From contig NZ_CBDDJA010000002.1 of assembly GCF_965229315.1 (NCBI RefSeq), positions 1,178,001-1,242,000 on the forward strand: a DNA stretch of 64,000 nucleotides, given 5' to 3'. This DNA is from Pelomonas sp965229315 (GTDB lineage: Bacteria; Pseudomonadota; Gammaproteobacteria; Burkholderiales; Burkholderiaceae_C). The notes below the pieces were generated by a model. That model was not told the origin of the DNA, did no database searches, and saw only the letters and a program-made list of their open reading frames with translations. Position 1 is the first letter of the stretch; every line of letters starts with the position of its first letter. The translations under genes and the position numbers were made by a program. This document shows, piece after piece, positions 1 through 8,889 of this stretch.

Positions 1-90
1 GCGCACGTGCTGCGCGTGCACGATGTCGCGGCAACGGTGGACGCGCTCAAGGTGTGGGCCGCGGTCGATGCGGCGACAATCCGGCACTAG
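1..90 (+). CDS. folP: dihydropteroate synthase, C-terminal end (partial)
   Basis: Only the last 29 codons are present, ending in TAG at 88-90. The peptide contains LRVHDVAATVDALKVW; the RVHDV element is the conserved C-terminal Arg/His segment of dihydropteroate synthase, which joins p-aminobenzoate to the pterin diphosphate in folate synthesis. A folP-glmM order is common in proteobacteria and glmM starts 31 bases downstream, so both probably share a transcript. The call rests on a short stretch plus synteny. Confidence 0.8.
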   Translation, partial: AHVLRVHDVAATVDALKVWAAVDAATIRH

Positions 91-121
91 GGTTTTCAAT
101 GATCTGTGGAGGAAGCGCTCG

Positions 122-1453
122 ATGAGCCGCAAGCATTTCGGAACCGACGGCATTCGAGGCACCGTGGGCCAGGCCCCGATCACGCCCGACTTCATGCTGC
201 GCCTGGGCCATGCGGTCGGCCGCGTGCTGCGCAAGACGACCCAGCGCCCGACGGTGCTGATCGGCAAGGACACGCGCATCTCCGGCTACATGATCGAGTC
301 GGCGCTGGAAGCCGGCTTCGCCTCCGCGGGTGTCAACGTGCTGCTGACCGGGCCGCTGCCCACGCCGGGCGTCGCCTACCTGACCCGCGCGTTGCGGCTG
401 GACCTGGGCGTCGTCATCAGCGCCTCGCACAACGCCTTCCAGGACAACGGCATCAAGTTCTTCTCGGCCAAGGGCGAGAAGCTGCCGGACGCCTGGGAGC
501 TGGCCGTCGAGGCCGCGCTGGACGAGGCGCCGCAGTGGGTGGACTCGGCGAGCCTGGGCCGCGCCAAGCGGCTGGAGGACGCGCGCGGCCGCTACATCGA
601 GTTCTGCAAGAACAGCTTCGGCTCGGACCTGACGCTCAAGGGCCTGAAGATCGTCGTCGATGCCGCGCACGGTGCGGCCTACCACGTGGCGCCGGACGTC
701 TTCCATGAGCTGGGCGCCGAGGTCATTTCCATCGGCTGCAAGCCGGACGGCTTCAACATCAACGCCGGCTTCGGCGCGACGGCGCCCGGCGCGCTGGTCG
801 AGGCCGTCAAGGCCAACGGCGCCGACTATGGCGTCGCGCTGGACGGCGACGCCGACCGGCTGCAACTGGTCGACGCCCAGGGGCGCCTGTACAACGGCGA
901 CGAGCTGCTCTACGTGATGGTGGCCGACCGCCTGGCGCAAGGCCTGCGCGTGCCCGGCGCCGTGGGCACGCTGATGACCAACATGGCGGTCGAGCTGGCG
1001 CTGCGCTCGCGGGACGTCGAGTTCGTGCGCGCCAAGGTCGGCGACCGCTACGTGCTCGAAGAGCTGGCCGCGCGCGGCTGGCAGCTCGGCGGCGAGGGCT
1101 CGGGCCACCTGTTGGCGCTGGACAAGCACACCACCGGCGACGGCATCGTCAGCGCGCTGCTGGTGCTGCAGGCCGTCTGCCGCAGCGGTCGCAGCCTGGC
1201 GGAGCAGCTCCACGGCGTGGACCTGTTCCCGCAGACGCTCATCAACGTCCGGCTGCAGGCCGGCCAGGACTGGAAGACCAGCACTCGGCTGGCCGAGGAA
1301 CAGGTGGCCGTGACGGCCGAGCTGGGCGACCGCGGCCGCGTGCTGATCCGTGCGTCGGGCACCGAGCCGCTGCTGCGCGTGATGGTGGAGGCGTCGGATG
1401 CCGCGCTGGCGCAGCGCTGCGCGCAGCGGCTGGTGGATGCCGTGGCCGTCTGA
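122..1453 (+). CDS. glmM: phosphoglucosamine mutase GlmM
   Basis: A 443-residue phosphohexomutase converting glucosamine-6-phosphate to glucosamine-1-phosphate for UDP-GlcNAc, hence peptidoglycan and LPS. The phosphoserine loop ISASHN places the catalytic Ser at residue 102, and the metal loop DGDADR is at 241-246, both at the positions known for E. coli GlmM. The sugar-binding GEGSGH and C-terminal phosphate-binding RASGTEP are also present. The start is ATG 122 because GGAGG lies about 7 bases upstream and the protein then begins MSRKHFGTDGIRG, the standard family N-terminus; a longer in-frame reading from 23 overlaps folP and is not credible. Full length, no anomalies. Confidence 0.97.
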   Translation: MSRKHFGTDGIRGTVGQAPITPDFMLRLGHAVGRVLRKTTQRPTVLIGKDTRISGYMIESALEAGFASAGVNVLLTGPLPTPGVAYLTRALRLDLGVVISASHNAFQDNGIKFFSAKGEKLPDAWELAVEAALDEAPQWVDSASLGRAKRLEDARGRYIEFCKNSFGSDLTLKGLKIVVDAAHGAAYHVAPDVFHELGAEVISIGCKPDGFNINAGFGATAPGALVEAVKANGADYGVALDGDADRLQLVDAQGRLYNGDELLYVMVADRLAQGLRVPGAVGTLMTNMAVELALRSRDVEFVRAKVGDRYVLEELAARGWQLGGEGSGHLLALDKHTTGDGIVSALLVLQAVCRSGRSLAEQLHGVDLFPQTLINVRLQAGQDWKTSTRLAEEQVAVTAELGDRGRVLIRASGTEPLLRVMVEASDAALAQRCAQRLVDAVAV

Positions 1454-1473
1454 CGTTTCGCTGGCCGGTGCAA

Positions 1474-1495
1474 AAGGCCGCCCTCGGGCGGCCTT
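1474..1495. terminator. bidirectional intrinsic terminator between glmM and the fasciclin gene
   Basis: A perfect 10-bp inverted repeat (AAGGCCGCCC / GGGCGGCCTT) is preceded by AAAA and followed by CGCTTTT. It lies between two convergent genes, so it can end transcription from both sides. Confidence 0.85.
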
Positions 1496-1516
1496 CGCTT
1501 TTGGTGCCGCAGCGGC

Positions 1517-1996
1517 TTACTTCTTGGGCGGCATCAGCACGCGGTCGACGACGTGCGCCACGCCGTTCGTCGCCAGGATGTCGGTTTGCTGCACGACGGC
1601 GTCGTCCACGGTGACGAAGCTGCCCGCCTTGGCCAGCGCCACGCTGGCGCCCTGGCGGGTCTTGGCGGCGCCCGGCTTCACGTCGGCGGCGGTCACCTGG
1701 CCTTCGACGATGTGATACCCCAGCACGGCCTTGAGCTGGGCCGGGTCGGCCACCAGCGCCTCCATCGTCTTGGCAGGCACGGCCTTGAAGGCGTCGTCGC
1801 TGGGGGCGAAGACGGTGAACGGGCCGGCGGCGCGCAGCGTGTCGGTCAGGCCGGCCTGGGCCACCAGGCGGTTGAAGGTGCTCAGTTGCGGCTCGCGAGC
1901 GAGCGTCTCGGCCAGCGGAGCCGGGGTGGGCGTGGTGGCGCAGGCGGCGAGCAGGGCGCTGGCGGCCAGTGCGATCAGGGAAGTGCGGCGGATCAT
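1517..1996 (-). CDS. fasciclin-domain lipoprotein
   Basis: A 159-residue secreted protein with one fasciclin (FAS1) domain. Starting at ATG 1996 gives MIRRTSLIALAASALLAAC, a lipoprotein signal with lipobox LAAC, so the mature protein should be acylated at that Cys. The FAS1 signatures are visible: a YHIVEGQV block near the middle and an NGVAHVVDRVLMPP block at the end. FAS1 domains usually mediate adhesion or matrix contact; no catalytic role can be read. A longer reading from 2050 would spoil the signal peptide. The gene is divergent from pstS, so the 227-base gap serves both. Confidence 0.88.
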   Translation of the reverse strand: MIRRTSLIALAASALLAACATTPTPAPLAETLAREPQLSTFNRLVAQAGLTDTLRAAGPFTVFAPSDDAFKAVPAKTMEALVADPAQLKAVLGYHIVEGQVTAADVKPGAAKTRQGASVALAKAGSFVTVDDAVVQQTDILATNGVAHVVDRVLMPPKK

Positions 1997-2152
1997 TCGA
2001 GGGCTCCGGTTGGGGTCAGAAACAACTGGCCGGCACTGTAGGAGCGCCATATGACGATCGCGTGAAGCTCAAATGACGTTGTCATAAAGTGCCCCGGGTG
2101 GCTTCACACGGGCCAGTTCGCGCGCTCCAATGCGACGGTGATCCCCAAGGGA

Positions 2153-2184
2153 GTCACCGAGCCGTCACATTCGATCCCTAGGAT
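2153..2184 (+). promoter_or_regulatory. Pho box-like PhoB site and -10 element for pstS
   Basis: GTCAC occurs at 2153-2157 and again at 2164-2168, exactly 11 bp apart, the spacing of the paired half-sites in a Pho box. A TAGGAT hexamer at 2179-2184 follows by about 10 bp, where the -10 lies when PhoB replaces the -35 contact. A perfect palindrome (ATGAC-GTT-GTCAT) at 2073-2085 lies further upstream. PhoB is encoded in the operon itself, so autoregulation is expected. The site was found by eye, not scored. Confidence 0.65.
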
Positions 2185-2223
2185 GCCGGACATCGTCAAA
2201 ACCGCTCTGCGGAAGGTACACAG

Positions 2224-3261
<1,038 letters not shown>

Positions 3262-3279
3262 CGCGAAGGTGCTGAGCAG

Positions 3280-3299
3280 GCCCGGCGCAGCCGGGCTTT
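3280..3299 (+). terminator. intercistronic hairpin after pstS (attenuator)
   Basis: GCCCGGC / GCCGGGC forms a perfect 7-bp GC stem with a 3-base loop, followed only by TTTG. It looks like a partial terminator or 3'-end stabiliser, as often found between pstS and pstC, rather than a full stop. Confidence 0.55.
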
Positions 3300-3344
3300 G
3301 CCGTATCCAACGCACGGTTCATCTTTCAGACTTCCGGAGGTTAC

Positions 3345-4370
3345 TTGGCCGCCATCCTTCCCGCCGACGACGCGAACCGCGTTGATCGAAGCGAACCTGA
3401 GCCCAACGCCATGAAGCCGCCGCCGCCGCGCCGCCGTGTCGCTCCGTGGGCTGACGGGTTGTTCGCCGCCCTGTCGCAGGGCGCCGCCTGGCTGACGCTG
3501 GCCTTGATGGTCGGCATCATCGGCTCGCTCATCATCGGCGCCGCGCCCGCGCTGAAGGCCTTCGGCCTGGGCTTCCTGACGAGTGCGGAGTGGGACCCGG
3601 TGCAGGAGAAGTTCGGCGGCCTGGTGATGATCTACGGCACGCTGGCCAGCTCGTTCATCGCGCTGATCATCGCCGTGCCGGTCAGCTTCGGCATCGCCAT
3701 CTTCCTGACCGAACTGTCGCCCAGCTGGCTCAAGCGGCCGCTCGGCATTGCCGTCGAGCTGCTGGCCGCCGTGCCCTCCATCGTCTACGGCATGTGGGGC
3801 CTGCTGGTGTTCGGCCCCATCCTGGCCACGTTCGTGCAGCAGCCGCTGCAGGCCGTGTTCGCCGGCGTGCCCTACATCGGCGCGTTGTTCTCCGGACCGC
3901 CGGTCGGCATCGGCATCCTGTCGGCCGGCATCATCCTGGCCATCATGATCATCCCGTTCATCGCCTCGGTGATGCGGGACGTGTTCGAGGTCACGCCGCC
4001 GATGCTGAAGGAAAGCGCCTACGGCCTGGGTGCGACGACCTGGGAGGTCGTCTCCCGCGTCGTGCTGCCGTACACCAAGACCGGCGTGGTGGGCGGCATC
4101 ATGCTGGGCCTGGGCCGCGCTTTGGGCGAGACGATGGCGGTCACCTTCGTCATCGGCAACATGAACCAGCTCAATTCGCTGTCCGTCTTCGAGGCGGCCA
4201 ACAGCATCACCTCCACGCTGGCCAACGAGTTCGCCGAAGCCGGCGAGGGCTTGCACCAGGCCTCGCTGATGTACCTCGGCCTGGTGCTCTTCCTCATCAC
4301 CTTCGTCGTGCTGACGATCTCCAAGCTGCTGCTGGCACGCCTGAAGAAGAACGAAGGAGCGCGCTCATGA
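3345..4370 (+). CDS. pstC: phosphate ABC transporter permease PstC
   Basis: A 341-residue inner-membrane permease forming the phosphate channel with PstA. It has several hydrophobic segments and the binding-protein-dependent transport signature (EAA loop) near ESAYGLGATTWEVVSRVVLP. The start is uncertain: TTG 3345 has GGAGG four bases upstream and adds a 22-residue hydrophilic N-terminus, while ATG 3411 would begin MKPPPPRRRVAPW without a clear ribosome site. The TTG is preferred. The stop overlaps the pstA start (ATGA), implying translational coupling. Confidence 0.93.
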   Translation: MAAILPADDANRVDRSEPEPNAMKPPPPRRRVAPWADGLFAALSQGAAWLTLALMVGIIGSLIIGAAPALKAFGLGFLTSAEWDPVQEKFGGLVMIYGTLASSFIALIIAVPVSFGIAIFLTELSPSWLKRPLGIAVELLAAVPSIVYGMWGLLVFGPILATFVQQPLQAVFAGVPYIGALFSGPPVGIGILSAGIILAIMIIPFIASVMRDVFEVTPPMLKESAYGLGATTWEVVSRVVLPYTKTGVVGGIMLGLGRALGETMAVTFVIGNMNQLNSLSVFEAANSITSTLANEFAEAGEGLHQASLMYLGLVLFLITFVVLTISKLLLARLKKNEGARS

Positions 4371-5230
4371 GCACCCCGCTGGCTGCTCGCCGCCTGGCGA
4401 TGCACAACAAACGCAAGCGCGTTAATTTCGTCGCGCTGGCCTTGTCGCTGGGGGCCATGGCCTTCGGCGTGTTCTGGCTGATCTGGATCCTGTTCGAGAC
4501 CATCTACCTCGGCATCGGTGGCCTGAGCCTGGCCACGTTCACCGAGATGACGCCGCCGCCGCAGGCAGAGGGCGGCGGCCTGGCGAATGCCATCTTCGGC
4601 AGCTTCGTCATGGTGGGCCTGGCCACACTGGTGGGCACACCCATCGGCATCCTGGCCGGCGTGTACCTGGCCGAGTACGGGCAGAAGACCTGGCTGGGCA
4701 GCGCGGTGCGCTTCATCAATGACATCCTGCTGTCGGCCCCGTCCATCGTCGTGGGCCTGTTCGTCTACGCCGTGGTCGTGGCCAAGCTGAAGAGCTTCTC
4801 CGGCCTGGCCGGGGCGCTGGCGCTGGCGCTGCTGGTCATTCCCGTCGTCATCCGCACGACCGAGAACATGCTCAGCCTCGTGCCCAACGCGCTGCGCGAA
4901 GCCGCCTACGCCCTCGGCACGCCGAAGTGGAAGGTCATCCTCGCGATCACGCTGAAGGCCGCCCGCGCGGGCGTCATCACCGGCATCCTGCTGGCGCTGG
5001 CCCGCGTGTCCGGCGAGACGGCGCCACTGCTGTTCACGGCACTGTCCAACCAGTTCTGGACCAGTGATGTCAGCGCACCGATGGCCAGCCTGCCGGTCAC
5101 GATCTTCAAGTTCGCGATGAGCCCCTACGAGAACTGGCAGAAGCTGGCCTGGGCCGGCGTCTTCCTGATCACCATGGGCGTGCTGCTGCTGAACATCCTC
5201 GCCCGCGTGCTCTTCAAGAACAAACACTAA
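4367..5230 (+). CDS. pstA: phosphate ABC transporter permease PstA
   Basis: A 287-residue multi-pass permease, partner of PstC. ATG 4367 overlaps the pstC stop as ATGA and is preceded by AAGGAG. The EAA-type loop that contacts PstB is visible as REAAYALGTPKWKVILAITL, followed by the typical SGETAPLLFTAL segment of PstA. Membrane spans are recognisable from residue about 20 to the end. A longer upstream reading in this frame runs inside pstC and is an artefact. Confidence 0.96.
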   Translation: MSTPLAARRLAMHNKRKRVNFVALALSLGAMAFGVFWLIWILFETIYLGIGGLSLATFTEMTPPPQAEGGGLANAIFGSFVMVGLATLVGTPIGILAGVYLAEYGQKTWLGSAVRFINDILLSAPSIVVGLFVYAVVVAKLKSFSGLAGALALALLVIPVVIRTTENMLSLVPNALREAAYALGTPKWKVILAITLKAARAGVITGILLALARVSGETAPLLFTALSNQFWTSDVSAPMASLPVTIFKFAMSPYENWQKLAWAGVFLITMGVLLLNILARVLFKNKH

Positions 5231-5239
5231 GGACTCACC

Positions 5240-6025
5240 ATGGACGTCAAAGTCGATATGCCCGTGGGCGAGCGCGCCAAGCTCTCGGTGCGCAACCTGA
5301 ACTTCTATTACGGCAACTTCCACGCGCTGAAGAACATCAACCTCGACATCCCCGAGAAGAAGGTCACCGCCTTCATCGGCCCGTCGGGCTGCGGCAAGAG
5401 CACGCTGCTGCGCACGCTCAACCGCATGTTCGAGCTCTACCCCGAGCAGCGCGCCGAAGGCGAGATCCTGCTGGACGGCGAGAACATCCTCGCGAGCAAG
5501 GACGACGTCTCGCTGATCCGCGCCAAGGTCGGCATGGTCTTTCAGAAGCCCACGCCGTTCCCCATGTCCATCTACGACAACATCGCCTTCGGCGTGCGCC
5601 TGTTCGAGACGCTGCCGCGCGTGGAGATGGACGAGCGCGTGGAGTGGGCGCTCAAAAAAGCGGCCCTGTGGACCGAGGTGAAGGACAAGCTCAACCAGAG
5701 CGGCTCGGGCCTGTCCGGCGGCCAGCAGCAGCGCCTGTGCATCGCCCGCGGCATCGCCATCAAGCCCGAGGTGCTGCTGCTGGATGAGCCCTGCTCGGCG
5801 CTGGACCCGATCTCCACCGGCAAGATCGAAGAGCTGATCCACGAACTGAAGAGCGATTACACCGTCGCCATCGTGACCCACAACATGCAGCAGGCCGCGC
5901 GCTGTTCGGACTACACGGCCTACATGTACCTGGGCGACCTGATCGAGTTCGGCCCCACGGCCGAGCTGTTCATGAAGCCCAAGCGCAAGGACACGGAAGA
6001 CTACATCACCGGCCGCTTCGGCTGA
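5240..6025 (+). CDS. pstB: phosphate ABC transporter ATP-binding protein PstB
   Basis: A 261-residue ABC ATPase that powers phosphate import on the cytoplasmic face. Walker A is GPSGCGKST at about residues 47-55, the ABC signature is LSGGQQQRL, Walker B is VLLLDEPCSALD and the H-loop is IVTHNMQQAARCSD. The QQQR and CSALDP wording is characteristic of PstB. It starts 9 bases after pstA with AAGGA upstream. Length is normal. Confidence 0.98.
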   Translation: MDVKVDMPVGERAKLSVRNLNFYYGNFHALKNINLDIPEKKVTAFIGPSGCGKSTLLRTLNRMFELYPEQRAEGEILLDGENILASKDDVSLIRAKVGMVFQKPTPFPMSIYDNIAFGVRLFETLPRVEMDERVEWALKKAALWTEVKDKLNQSGSGLSGGQQQRLCIARGIAIKPEVLLLDEPCSALDPISTGKIEELIHELKSDYTVAIVTHNMQQAARCSDYTAYMYLGDLIEFGPTAELFMKPKRKDTEDYITGRFG

Positions 6026-6074
6026 CCGGCCGGTCCCCGAGTCCGGCCCAGCGCCAAGAACAACAGGAGTTCAT

Positions 6075-6782
6075 ATGGTTGACAAGCATCTTTCGACCCA
6101 GTTCGATACCGAGCTCAGCGGCATCTCCACGCGCGTGCTGGAGATGGGCGGCCTCGTCGAAGCCCAGGTCGCCCAGGCCGTGCAGGCGCTGGTGGACTTC
6201 AGCGCGGAGTCGGCCGACGACGTGCTGGCCAAGGAAGGCCGCGTGAATGCGATGGAAGTCGAGATCGACCGCGATCTCTCCACCATCATCGCGCGCCGCC
6301 AGCCCACGGCGCGCGACCTGCGCCTGCTGATCGCGATCAGCAAGAGCATCGCCAACCTCGAACGCGTGGGCGACGAGGCCGCGCGCATCGCACGCACCGT
6401 GCAGCGCCTGGTGTCCAGCGGCGTCTCCAGCCGCATGCGCCTGCCGATGTCCGACCTGGCCTACGAGGCCGAGCTGGCGACCAGCCAGCTGCGCAAGGCG
6501 CTGGACGCCTTCGCCCGGCTGGACGTCGAGCGTGCGCTGGACGTGCTCAAGCATGACGACGAGATCGACAAGGAGTTCGACGGCCTGCTGCGCAAGCTCA
6601 TCACCTACATGATGGAAGACCCGCGCACCATCTCCTCGTCCATCGACCTGGTGTTCGTCGCCAAGGCCATCGAGCGTGTGGGCGACCACGCCAAGAACCT
6701 GGCCGAAGTCATCATCTACGTGGTCAAGGGGCAGGACGTGCGGCACAACTCCGTCGAAGCCGTCGAGACCATGGTCCGGTGA
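6075..6782 (+). CDS. phoU: phosphate signalling protein PhoU
   Basis: A 235-residue all-helical protein with two PhoU repeats. The repeated metal-site pattern is visible as IANLERVGDEAARIA in the first half and VFVAKAIERVGDHAKNLAE in the second. PhoU links the Pst transporter to PhoR and keeps the Pho regulon off when phosphate is plentiful. ACAGGAG lies 7-8 bases before ATG 6075. The 49-base gap after pstB contains only short GC-rich repeats. Confidence 0.97.
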   Translation: MVDKHLSTQFDTELSGISTRVLEMGGLVEAQVAQAVQALVDFSAESADDVLAKEGRVNAMEVEIDRDLSTIIARRQPTARDLRLLIAISKSIANLERVGDEAARIARTVQRLVSSGVSSRMRLPMSDLAYEAELATSQLRKALDAFARLDVERALDVLKHDDEIDKEFDGLLRKLITYMMEDPRTISSSIDLVFVAKAIERVGDHAKNLAEVIIYVVKGQDVRHNSVEAVETMVR

Positions 6783-6795
6783 AGGAGTCGATCAC

Positions 6796-7497
6796 ATGAG
6801 CCGAATCCTTGTGGTGGAAGACGAATCGGCGATTGCCGAGCTGATCTCCATCAACCTTCGCCATGCAGGCTTCGAGGTGACCATCGCCGGCAGTTCGGCG
6901 GCGGCGCAGTACGAGGTGGACCGCGTGCTGCCGGACCTGGTCGTGCTGGACTGGATGTTGCCGGGGCAGAGCGGCGTGGCACTGGCTCGCCAGTGGCGCG
7001 GCGCAGCGCGAACGAAGGAGCTGCCCGTCATCATGCTGACGGCGCGTGCCGACGAGAGCGACAAGATCTCGGGCCTGGATGCCGGCGCCGACGACTACAT
7101 CACCAAGCCGTTCTCGACGAACGAATTGCTCGCCCGCATCCGCGCCGTGCTGCGCCGCAAGGCGCCCGAGGCGCTGGACAGCGCGGTCGAGGTGGGCCCG
7201 CTGCTGCTGGACCCGGGCACGCGCCGTGTCAGCCGCGAAGGCATCGAGGTCAAGCTCGGCCCCACCGAGTTCCGCCTGCTGCACTTTTTGATGACGCACC
7301 CCGAGCGCGTGCACAGCCGCTCGCAGCTGCTGGACCGTGTCTGGGGCGACCACGTCTTCATCGAGGAGCGCACCATCGACGTCCACGTCAAGCGGCTGCG
7401 CGAGGCGCTGGAGCGCGTGCAGTGCGCCCGCATGATCGAGACCGTGCGCGGCGCCGGTTACCGGTTGACGCAGCACAGCAGCGCGCTGTCCGCCTGA
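6796..7497 (+). CDS. phoB: phosphate regulon response regulator PhoB
   Basis: A 233-residue OmpR-family regulator. The receiver domain carries the acidic pair E8/D9, the phosphoacceptor in VVLDWMLPG (D52) and the conserved Lys in TKPF. The C-terminal winged helix has the PhoB-like LGPTEFRLLHFLM and ERTIDVHVKRLREAL elements. Phosphorylated by PhoR, it binds Pho boxes such as the one before pstS. Start ATG 6796 follows AAGGAG, 13 bases after phoU. Confidence 0.97.
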   Translation: MSRILVVEDESAIAELISINLRHAGFEVTIAGSSAAAQYEVDRVLPDLVVLDWMLPGQSGVALARQWRGAARTKELPVIMLTARADESDKISGLDAGADDYITKPFSTNELLARIRAVLRRKAPEALDSAVEVGPLLLDPGTRRVSREGIEVKLGPTEFRLLHFLMTHPERVHSRSQLLDRVWGDHVFIEERTIDVHVKRLREALERVQCARMIETVRGAGYRLTQHSSALSA

Positions 7498-7513
7498 GGC
7501 TTTTCCCGACTTC

Positions 7514-8884
7514 ATGGCCTGGTTGCTGCCCCGATTGCTGCTGGCTTGCCTGGCAGCGCTGTTCGGCTTCGTCATCGGTGTGGCCGTGCGTGCGGCGACG
7601 GGCCTGGACAGCCTCGCGCTCGGGCTGGGGTCGGCCACCGGCGTCAGCCTGCTGCTGATCGTCGATGCGGTGCGCGGCAACCGGCTGCTGAACTGGCTGC
7701 GCGGCACCCAGCAGGACAGCGCACCGCGCGACACCGGCCTGTGGGGCGAACTGGGCTACCGGGTCGAGCGCGCGATGCGCGACCGTGATCGTGCACTGGC
7801 GCGGGGCCGGCTGGAGCTGGAGCAGTTCCTGTCCGCCATCGAAGCCTCGCCCAACGGCGTGCTGATGCTGGACATCAAGGAGCACATCGTCTGGTGCAAC
7901 CATGCGGCGGCCGACCATTTCGCGCTGGACCCGAAGCGCGACCTGCACCAGCGCATCACCAACCTCGTGCGGGCGCCGGCCTTCGTGGCCTACCTGCAGG
8001 CCGGCCGCTACAGCGAGCCGCTGGTGCTGGGCAACGGGCGCGGGCCGGGCACGCTGTCCATCGTCGTGCGCGAATATGGCGACGGCATGCGCCTGGTGCT
8101 GTCGCTGGACATCACCGAGCGCGTGCGCAACGAGGCGATGCGGCGCGACTTCGTCGCCAACGTGTCGCACGAGATCCGCACGCCGCTGACCGTGCTGTCG
8201 GGTTTCATCGAAACGCAGCAGAACCTGCCGCTGACGACCGCGGAGCGTGACCGCGTGCTCGTGCTGATGACCCAGCAGACGCAGCGCATGCAGACCCTGG
8301 TGGCCGACCTGCTCACGCTGGCGCAGCTCGAAGGCAGCCCGCGCCCGGGGCCGGACCGCTGGGTCGGACTGGACGGTCTGCTGCTGCGCGTGGCGGCCGA
8401 TGCCGAGGCGTTGTCGGCCCACCGGCACACGCTGCGGCTCAAGCCCGCAACCGGCGTCGAGCTGGCGGGCATCGAGAGCGAGCTGCTCAGCGCCATCGCC
8501 AACCTCGTCACCAACGCCGTGCGCTACACGCCGGACGGCGGCGAGATCGAAGTCACCTGGCGGGTGCTGGAAGGCGGCAGCGGCGAGCTGGCCGTCGTCG
8601 ACACCGGCCTGGGCATCGCGCGCGAACACATCCCGCGGCTGACCGAGCGTTTCTACCGCGTGGACGGTAGCCGCTCGCGCGAGACCGGCGGCACCGGCCT
8701 GGGGCTGTCCATCGTCAAGCATGTCATGCAGCGCCATGGCGGCGAGCTGCTGATCCAGAGCGAGGTGGGCAAGGGCTCGCGGTTCCGCCTCGTGTTCCCG
8801 GCGGCCCGCGTGCGACATGCCAACGACACGCCGCTGGGCGACGAGGCCGCGTTCAGCGGCGGGGCCATTTCAGCGGACCACTGA
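7514..8884 (+). CDS. phoR: phosphate regulon sensor histidine kinase PhoR
   Basis: A 456-residue membrane kinase, 16 bases after phoB. Two N-terminal hydrophobic stretches (about 3-26 and 36-51) anchor it with almost no periplasmic loop, as usual for PhoR, which senses through PstB/PhoU. A PAS domain spans roughly 105-200, the dimerisation box FVANVSHEIRTPL puts the phosphorylated His at 219, and the ATPase domain has DTGLGI and GGTGLGLSIV. It phosphorylates PhoB under phosphate limitation. It ends six bases before the convergent gene. Confidence 0.96.
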   Translation: MAWLLPRLLLACLAALFGFVIGVAVRAATGLDSLALGLGSATGVSLLLIVDAVRGNRLLNWLRGTQQDSAPRDTGLWGELGYRVERAMRDRDRALARGRLELEQFLSAIEASPNGVLMLDIKEHIVWCNHAAADHFALDPKRDLHQRITNLVRAPAFVAYLQAGRYSEPLVLGNGRGPGTLSIVVREYGDGMRLVLSLDITERVRNEAMRRDFVANVSHEIRTPLTVLSGFIETQQNLPLTTAERDRVLVLMTQQTQRMQTLVADLLTLAQLEGSPRPGPDRWVGLDGLLLRVAADAEALSAHRHTLRLKPATGVELAGIESELLSAIANLVTNAVRYTPDGGEIEVTWRVLEGGSGELAVVDTGLGIAREHIPRLTERFYRVDGSRSRETGGTGLGLSIVKHVMQRHGGELLIQSEVGKGSRFRLVFPAARVRHANDTPLGDEAAFSGGAISADH

Positions 8885-8889
8885 GCCGA

